Assembly (NCBI GenBank): GCA_022266195.1
Contig: WHVY01000002.1
Span: 7,951,001-8,015,000 of the forward strand
DNA length: 64,000 nt
Direction: 5' to 3'
Origin: Tetranychus cinnabarinus
Taxonomy: Eukaryota; Arthropoda; Arachnida; Trombidiformes; Tetranychidae
Shown: positions 57,901 to 64,000 of the stretch, piece after piece
How the letters are laid out: every line of letters starts with the position of its first letter
How positions within the stretch are numbered: the stretch's first letter is position 1
Notes under the pieces: model-generated
Told to the model about the DNA's origin: nothing
What the model saw: the letters and a program-made list of their open reading frames with translations, nothing else
Database searches by the model: none
Position numbers and translations under genes: made by a program

Positions 57901-60900
57901 CAATGAGTAAATTGATAAACAATTGAGTCAATTAGACAACACAAGAGCTGCATTGATAATTTAAAAAAACAGTGAAAGTGCATTTACAAATATTAATAGA
58001 ATTGTAAACTGTATTCCAATTTTGCTTCAGATTAGCTGAGAAAATAATTGTCCAATTGACGATAACTCCACTGAATGGGTTAAATGGTTATTAAGTGACA
58101 ATGATAATTGATAAGCTAACCTGTCAATTGAAATTAATCAACAGATCAATCGCCTTTAACTTGTTTACATTGAAAAAAGGTTCAAGTAAAATACATGATT
58201 ATGTTAGTATAGTGCAAAAGTAGGATGTAAGTGTCAACAAAATTAAGCGATCAAATTATTAAATTACATTAACAATGGCAATATGCACAAAATGAGTTAA
58301 TTACTTACCATTAAAAGCAATCTCAGTATCTAAATTGTCTTCTGATTTAAGAAAGTAAGGGTAAACTTCATCCCAACTCCAGCCAAGAGCACCTTCCTTC
58401 AGCCAACCATCAAAATCAAAGGCGTTTCCACGCACATAAATCATATTGCTCATTGAACTGGTGCCACCGAGCACTTTTCCTGATGTCCAAGTGATTCTCT
58501 GAAAAAAAGATCAACAGTTAATACAAGATTAATGAATGATTAGGTTGAGTTAACAAAGCAGAGTTGACTTTTCAATGAATCAAACCTTATCTTCATAGCC
58601 AAAACAAGCTACTTCTTGAGATTCCGTTTTGTAGTTCCAATCGTATTCAGATTTTTTCAATGTTGACCACGCCAAGGGAATCTCATGCATTATATTTTCC
58701 ATACCACCGGCTTCAATCACCAGAACTCGATTCTCCGGGATATCAGATAATCTACGAGCCAATACTGATCCAGCTGTTCCTCCACCAACTGTTGACAAAA
58801 AATGAAAATGAAACAAACTCAATTAGAATCACTTTACTAAATGTAAATTCATTGAATTAAATTGATTCAAGCTTCTATTCTGATTTGAATATTTGATTAG
58901 AAACTGTTCCAATTTAATAGAAAATTTAAATTAATTGGTTGATCACTTAAAGAGACGACTAAACAATAACAAAACCATATTCATGTCAACCGTTACAGTT
59001 GGCCAGACTGACATAACATCTGATTATTTGATCGCGAGCAATTCATTTTGTATGAATATCAATGAAAAAATGAATCTTAATCAAGATGTCCAGTCTTTGT
59101 TAGGCTTGAAATCGCCATTTGATAATGTTAATCACTTTAAATATCCAATGGCTTTTGTATTTGCCTTTGGCCTTATAAGACTTGATTGGTTTTGATTGTT
59201 TGCTGTTGATCCTTGAATTTTAAAGAAGCATAATTGCTTCAGTTTTGCATTAATTTCTCTATTGCATGAACTTGAATGATTAAAGTAATTGAAGTTGAGT
59301 TAATTGATGAATATGTTTGGCGAAATTAATGGCTCAAACAAATTAGCATGAAAACAATATCATGTTTAACGTTATACAGTTATATTGTGAAATGTAATTT
59401 ATAAATCGATCCTAATCATAATGTGTGTTCAATAAATTGGACAGTTATTATTTAAGATGACAATCTGTTTGACAATTAAGATGAATTTCTGGTGATTCCG
59501 GAAACAATTTGAATTTAACAATATTGGGACATTAAAAAAATACTCTGATTGGACTAGATAAGAGTAAATTGTTTAGTTGTTGTATAGTTAACGTGTTAAT
59601 TAGCTAATTAGACTGAGCAAAATAATGATGTTAATAATAATGATAATAATAATGATAAATAATGGTGAGTTGAAACTCAATCTTTGCTTTAAACATGTGT
59701 AAGTGAGTGTTGATTTAATCAACTTTTTGCTCTACTAATACAATGATCATATTCAATTTAATTTGACTCAGTTATCTAATATGGTCCTAATTAAATTGAT
59801 TATGATCATCAAGATATTATAGAGATTGCAAGTGATGATCATAAGACGATAATGTCACCAGCAAAATTGAAAAGATTGCAAATTTCTTGAGCAAAAATGC
59901 TGAAATGGTTTTACGATTATTTAATTTAGAGTTGATTCTTGGATTTCGAAAAGGTTTCAATGAATTTCCAATACCAATAATATCATTTTTACGATTATGA
60001 TTATTGTATTATATTGTTTGGTGTAAATTTGATTCCATATCGATGCATTGGTTAATCCATTCTTTACGCGTTTCCCATTAACTTTTAACAGTAAAGCTTC
60101 CGTATTGTGGTTGTAATATCATCAGCCTAATGATTTGGAAAAGTGGTAACAAATTAGTTAAATTAGAATACAATCAAGATGATTTGTATAAGAATAGAGA
60201 AGAAAGAGAAAAGGAGAAAGGAGAGGAAAAGAAAGGCGACAGAAGACGAGAAGTAAAGACAGTAAAAAAAGGGAGAAGGATATGGTTGAAGGGAAAAATG
60301 AAAATGAAATAGATGATGAAAAGTGTGAGTTGGGTGACTTGTTGGATTACAGGGTTTCGATTGGGTTCCGCTTTCGTTAGATTAGATTAATTGACAAGCC
60401 ATTTTTCGCTTTGTTTTTGGTGTCGAAAAGGGAGTCGAAATGGGGTCGAAAAAGCGGGTACACAGTTGTCAGTTACTATCATGGTTGTATCAAAAAAGTG
60501 CACCGTTTAGATAAGTGCGTCTCTCTTTCCTTGGCAATCTCCGAGTCACCATCAACATCGCAATCATGGTTCTCATCATTGTCACCGTAAACTCGCGTGT
60601 TCCTCCTCCTTTTGCCTCCTCCTTTGTCTTAATCCTTTCCTTTCCAGTTTTGTTATTGATGACTTGAGCTTGATAATTTTCTTCATGGATTTAGAGGGTT
60701 GAATATTGCACTGGTAATTGTAAACTGGGTGGTTCTTTGAGACATCGAAGTATATAAAGGGAGAATTGAATGTTGAAAAGGTACAGAAAGTGAAAGCAAC
60801 TAAAAGGATTAACAAGTATTCAAGTTCTGTAGTTGTATTGTTTTTTTCTAAGTTAAAATGATATCCAAATTGGTATTAGTCGCTTGTTTGGTATATATCT

Positions 60901-63559
60901 CAACAATTTCATGGAGTAATGCTGAATCTTTGGATACAGAGTCAAGTGCAACTGGATTGACTGTTGGTGATTTAGTTGCTGCTGCAACCAATGGCTGGGA
61001 ACATAAAGGATGGAGTCAGCCAAAAGGTTGGGATGCCAAAGGTTGGGAACACGATGAATGGGGTAAGTTGTAAATCTTCACCACTGTCTTGATTGTACTC
61101 GAAAAAATGTTTCCTTTCAACCAATTGTAGTAACCAATATCTGTAGACGGTAATGTCAGCTTTTGTTACGGCGAGTTTAACTTCGTATTGACTGCTGTTT
61201 ACAACGTTTCCAACCAGTTGAGCTTAATTAGAAATCAGATCCTTTTATCCAGTCTACCAAATCTTGAGCAGTCCTATCAAGTTAATTTATTAGCTTTTGC
61301 TAGTTTTTTTGGATTCTCCGGTTTATTCAGGAATCATCCATTCTTTAACACCATTTCACTAATTTGTGATATAAACGGATCATCGGAGATTAGACAGCTG
61401 ATAGATTGTGATTGTTATAGAGGTAAATTGGACTTTAGAGACATTCATTGAACAAAATTTGAATGATTGAAACTCAACAATAATATAAGTAAATTCCAGA
61501 TTGAATTATATCACATTATTTCACAAATGAAAGTAATAAAAAATAAATCTTAAGCTATGATATTCATTAAAACAATAAACAGTTAGCAAAAAATAAGCCT
61601 ACAGTTTGTAAGATTTGCAAGCTAACAATTTGTCCGATGAGTCAAGTTAAGCTGTTAGCGAATAGAATCCATGGAGACAAAAGCCTTAAGTCAGTCTACA
61701 GGAATAATTTTTCTTGCAATCTTCTTTTCTGAAATGTTTTTGTTCAATTTATATGATTAATAATAATTAGCTTCCCGTGAAGGTAAAAAAGGCGGCCACA
61801 TGAATAAATATAAGGATTGGGGAGATCGTAACAAGAAATACGATGACTGGAAGAAACACAGTGAAGAATGGGGCAAAAAGGGAAATGGAGCTCATCACGA
61901 TGAGAAACATTGGGCTGACAAAGGATGGAAAAAGTATGACGATGGAAAGAAGGGTGAGTAAATTTTAATAATTTATGATCAATTTAGTCTAAAAATTTAA
62001 AATTAATATTGAAAAGATTCAAAATCAATTGGTGATCTTTCCAAAAACAAGCTTTCTTATTTCTTTTGCCTAATCTTGCTTTCTTGTCTTTTGTTAGGTA
62101 AAAAAATGGAACACTGGGATCAGGGTAAGAAAGAAGACCACTGGAAGAAATGGGAAGATAAATGGAACTACGACAAAGACAAAGGTCATGGTTATGTAAA
62201 ATCTTATTCATGGGACAAGGAACATGCCAAGAAGTATAAGCAAGGATCAAAGGGAGGTCAACACAAAGACTACAAACACGGAGAGAAGAAAGACATTTGG
62301 TAAGTTATACAATTAGTTGAACTTTCAGCATTTATCGTCTATAAGTCAATATTACATTCAAGTTGTGGGTTAAAACCCTTTGAACAGTTGACTTTTAGAA
62401 TGAAAAATGTGACACTTTGATGGCTGACTATCTGTCAATGTTATTCAGGTTTCATTTCGTCAATCATTATATTAACAATTTCAATCTGTTTCTCTAGGGA
62501 AAAACACAACGCTAATGACCAGGGACATTGGAAACAAGGTGGCTACAAACACAACGATGACTGGAAACACAAGGATTACAAGAAGAACTGGGGTGACCAC
62601 GGTCAACACAAGAAAAATAATGAAAAATGGGGAAAGGAGAAATACGATGATGGACACCACTGGGCCCACAAAAACCACAAACATGGTTGGGACAAACAAC
62701 ATGGCTGGGGACATGGTGGCCACGAATATTAAACTAGACCAATCTAACTAATATAATCTTGTAATTAGACTAACCATAAAGCTGACAACAATCTCAAACA
62801 TCGACCAAACATATCCAGTAATGGTTAAAATAGTGTTCACTGCCTTTAGACCATTCAATTATGTTAACAATCATGACCACAATCGATACCCTTTACAAGC
62901 AAACTTTGATGATTTGGTGTTGTGCTTTATTTCCGTCAGCAAACATTTTACATTCAAGGTTCAACTGTTTGTGCGTGCCAGATAAACCCAAAAAAATCCT
63001 CTCCTTACTCTTCTCCTAACCTCTCCTTGCCCAATTGAACAACATCTTTCTGATTTAACTTGAAAATCGATCAATGGTTAACTTGATGTTATTACCTTTT
63101 GTTGAAATATGAACGGAATGTTTTTTCTCTGTTAAACCTTTAACTCTTTTAAATATTCACATGTAATACCAAAATGAGACTTTCAAATCTCACAATTTTC
63201 ATCATTTCATGGCAACTCTATTCATTTTGTATTTATATGATTGCCCTTTTGACCAAGGGTTCAAAAAACAATATTCATTGTAGATTGTTATAAATAAATT
63301 TAAGTTATTACTTCAACATTCAACTCAATTTTTTTCAACACTTCAATCACTTGTTTTGATTCAACCAATATCATTGCTTATTTTCTGGTTCATACCGATA
63401 ATACTCACCAATAATGTAATCATATTCCTTTTCCCAACTTTTCCTTGATAGTAAAGACAATGATTTGCCATTGTCCGATCGATCGTCAATTGTTGGTCCA
63501 AAAAAGGCTAACAAAGGTATTAATCCGAGTAAAGTCTTTAGATCAGGATTTCCAATCAT
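51960..63559 (-). CDS. GMC-family FAD oxidoreductase hosting two nested genes
   Basis: Seven exons: 63409-63559, 58586-58788, 58309-58498, 53470-53601, 53276-53397, 53039-53209, 51960-52850. All phases agree and give 619 residues. Exon 1 supplies a hydrophobic signal-like start and EYDYII; exon 2 continues VGGGTAGSVLARR, the FAD-binding Rossmann motif, ending LVIEAGG. Later landmarks are GKVLGGTSSMSN (GMC signature 1), GTISTPHLLMVSGVGP (signature 2), NLHDHPY and, near the C-terminus, VGTCKMGPPWD, LRVADASIMP and SGNINAAVIMIAEKA. It is a probable secreted or lumenal alcohol/sugar/sterol dehydrogenase; the substrate cannot be told. At the place where the family has its catalytic His (xHPVGTCKMG) this protein reads GDVVGTCKMG. 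The introns of about 4.6 and 4.7 kb contain the genes at 60858-62732 and 55008-57426 on the other strand. Confidence 0.9.
53602..55007. other. GMC intron segment upstream of the STIM-like gene
   Basis: I looked here for upstream STIM exons (EF-hand, SAM) on the plus strand and found none; there is no long open frame and no DxDxxG-like segment. It holds the probable promoter (TATA at 54492) and a likely untranslated first exon. That exon would end at a donor such as AAAG/GTTTGTAA near 54852 and join an acceptor TTTAG near 54975. Confidence 0.5.
54492..54499 (+). promoter_or_regulatory. TATA-like element of the STIM-like gene
   Basis: TATATAAA lies on the plus strand about 516 bases before the ATG at 55008. 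With transcription starting near 54520, the message would have a spliced 5' UTR. In-frame with the ATG there is a TGA at 54984-54986 and no splice acceptor between, which supports 55008 as a true start. Confidence 0.4.
55008..57426 (+). CDS. STIM-family protein lacking the luminal EF-hand/SAM sensor
   Basis: Exons 55008-55377, 55454-55677, 55804-56092, 56169-56374, 56684-56838 and 56904-57426 give 588 residues. STIM proteins sense ER calcium with a luminal EF-hand/SAM module and open Orai channels with the cytosolic SOAR/CAD region. Here the N-terminus is only about 33 residues, then a TM segment (34-54), then a CC1-like helix (LKDMKSIQKAEDQLHELQ). SOAR follows at about 140-260: WLQLTHELELNHYNTKRQA, KKKRSTFFGSLRVAH, SSIDDVDNRILLAKRALSE, RWQQIEGLCGF. 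The middle of CC1 is replaced by a short polar segment. The tail (295-588) is Ser/Asn/Gln-rich with a basic patch RRAPRQSRRKDKK. Charges around the TM segment favour a cytosolic C-terminus. There is no signal peptide. AATAAA occurs at 57543. The gene lies wholly inside a GMC intron on the opposite strand. Confidence 0.85.
57427..58308. other. GMC intron 3 remainder, 3' of the STIM-like gene
   Basis: Holds the STIM-like gene's 3' UTR (AATAAA at 57543-57548) and then AT-rich intron sequence. No other gene is seen. Confidence 0.55.
58789..60750. other. GMC intron 1 segment upstream of the secreted-protein gene
   Basis: AT-rich intron with an AAT/ATG simple run near 59625-59665 and a purine-rich stretch at 60170-60310. 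The open frames at 58935-59195 and 60130-60312 are low-complexity or TTG-started and are not supported as genes. Confidence 0.5.
60751..60758 (+). promoter_or_regulatory. TATA box of the secreted His/Lys/Trp-rich protein gene
   Basis: TATATAAA lies about 107 bases before the ATG, placing transcription start near 60782 and a 5' UTR of about 75 bases. The strong TATA element fits a highly or tissue-specifically expressed gene. Confidence 0.55.
60858..62732 (+). CDS. Secreted His/Lys/Trp/Gly-rich low-complexity protein
   Basis: Exons 60858-61062, 61771-61953, 62098-62299 and 62498-62732 give 274 residues. A signal peptide (about residues 1-22, LVLVACLVYISTISWSNA) is followed by a short ordinary segment (VGDLVAAATNGW) and then about 230 residues dominated by Lys, His, Trp, Gly, Asp and Tyr. 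Loose repeats such as HKGWSQPKGWDAKGWEHD, YDDWKKHSEEWGKKG, HWADKGWKKYDDGKK, NDDWKHKDYKKNWGD and HHWAHKNHKHGWDKQ recur at roughly 35-40 residue spacing. There are no Cys residues in the mature part that I see. I do not recognise a family. The composition suggests an extracellular structural, adhesive, metal-binding or cuticle/silk-associated role, which is inference. It is nested in intron 1 of the GMC gene, opposite strand. Confidence 0.85.
62733..63408. other. 3' flank of the secreted-protein gene within the GMC intron
   Basis: Presumed 3' UTR followed by AT- and CT-rich intron sequence up to GMC exon 1. No gene is seen. Confidence 0.5.
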
Positions 63560-64000
63560 TTCACAAAACAATTCAGTGTCACCACACTTAATCACTTCAA
63601 GATTGCAACTTTTAAAGATGTTTCAACTTGCCAATATCACATGAAAAAGGTCACTTAATTCAAACATTATAAGTTTCCCAGGTAAGTTTTATCAAGTAAG
63701 GTGATAGACACAGAAAAATATGATAATATTGTTAAAATAGATCAATAAATGTCATTTATTAACCTTAATAGAGATAAAAGGTAACAAAATGAACAAAATA
63801 GTTTCAAGTAAAAACAAGGCGACTTGAGATGGTAAAGAAGAGACTGAAGAGTAAAAAATGAGATTGTTTCAAGTCGTTTTAACAATTGGTTAAATTTAGT
63901 TGATCCATTGAAGGTGAAGTTTATCGATAAAGTGATTAGAGTTAAATGACAATTCTTGTGAAGGGTTAAAAAGGCTGAAGATGGGGATGATGATGATGAG
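63560..64000. other. Upstream of GMC exon 1
   Basis: Contains the 5' UTR and probably the promoter of the GMC oxidoreductase on the minus strand. In-frame sequence upstream of ATG 63559 is open for only a short way before a TGA, so no further coding exon is indicated. The window ends in a GATGATGATGA simple run. Confidence 0.45.

Noticed and set aside
58935..59195. 86-codon frame in the GMC intron
   Set aside because: TTG-started; no recognised domain; no supporting promoter or splice sites.
60130..60312. Lys/Glu/Arg-rich 60-codon frame
   Set aside because: Encoded by a purine-only stretch in the GMC intron; no start context or homology.
61188..61451. 87-codon frame in intron 1 of the secreted-protein gene
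   Set aside because: TTG-started, no splice junction joins it in frame, and composition differs completely from the flanking exons.

Overview
This is a eukaryotic nuclear window, strongly AT-rich, with split genes, short GT-AG introns and arthropod gene content (a kinin-type neuropeptide receptor and a GMC oxidoreductase of arthropod type). The compact gene half and the overall composition fit a mite, most likely a spider mite such as Tetranychus; that assignment is inference. I rebuilt the multi-exon genes by hand from splice signals, reading phase and family similarity. All junctions given below keep frame.

Layout. Positions 1-12.9 kb are gene-poor and hold one clear MITE-like element (6424-6758). 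A kinin (leucokinin) receptor exon covering TM1 to TM5 lies at 12931-13878 (-). From 18.4 to 37 kb is a rearranged, duplicated region. It holds two near-identical TopBP1-like BRCT genes (18553-20609 complete, 30413-32130 with a truncated 5' end), an HDHD2-like phosphatase (21403-22353), two glucocerebrosidase (GBA) paralogs (23652-25437 and 34167-36854), a second duplicated block (25579-26272 and 32402-33101), a broken fragment of the kinin receptor (26301-26449), and a roughly 3.5 kb inverted repeat built of tandem sub-units (26540-30105).

From 37.5 to 50.6 kb is a tight housekeeping cluster: a fucolectin/discoidin-like membrane protein, DNA ligase I, CISD3, ribophorin I, a third diverged TopBP1-like gene, PBDC1 and SEC16. 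Three pairs are divergently transcribed with short shared upstream regions. A tRNA-Gln(CTG) and a TA-flanked MITE-like hairpin follow.

From 51.9 to 63.6 kb one seven-exon GMC oxidoreductase gene (-) carries two complete opposite-strand genes inside its large introns. One is a STIM-family protein (55008-57426, +) that keeps the transmembrane, CC1 and Orai-activating (SOAR/CAD) parts but has no EF-hand/SAM luminal calcium sensor in the gene I can build. The other is a secreted His/Lys/Trp/Gly-rich low-complexity protein (60858-62732, +).

The strongest candidates for something undescribed are the sensorless STIM-like protein, the local expansion of short four-BRCT TopBP1-like proteins without an ATR-activating region, the GMC enzyme with Asp where the catalytic His is expected, and the large inverted repeat, which could give a long hairpin RNA if transcribed.
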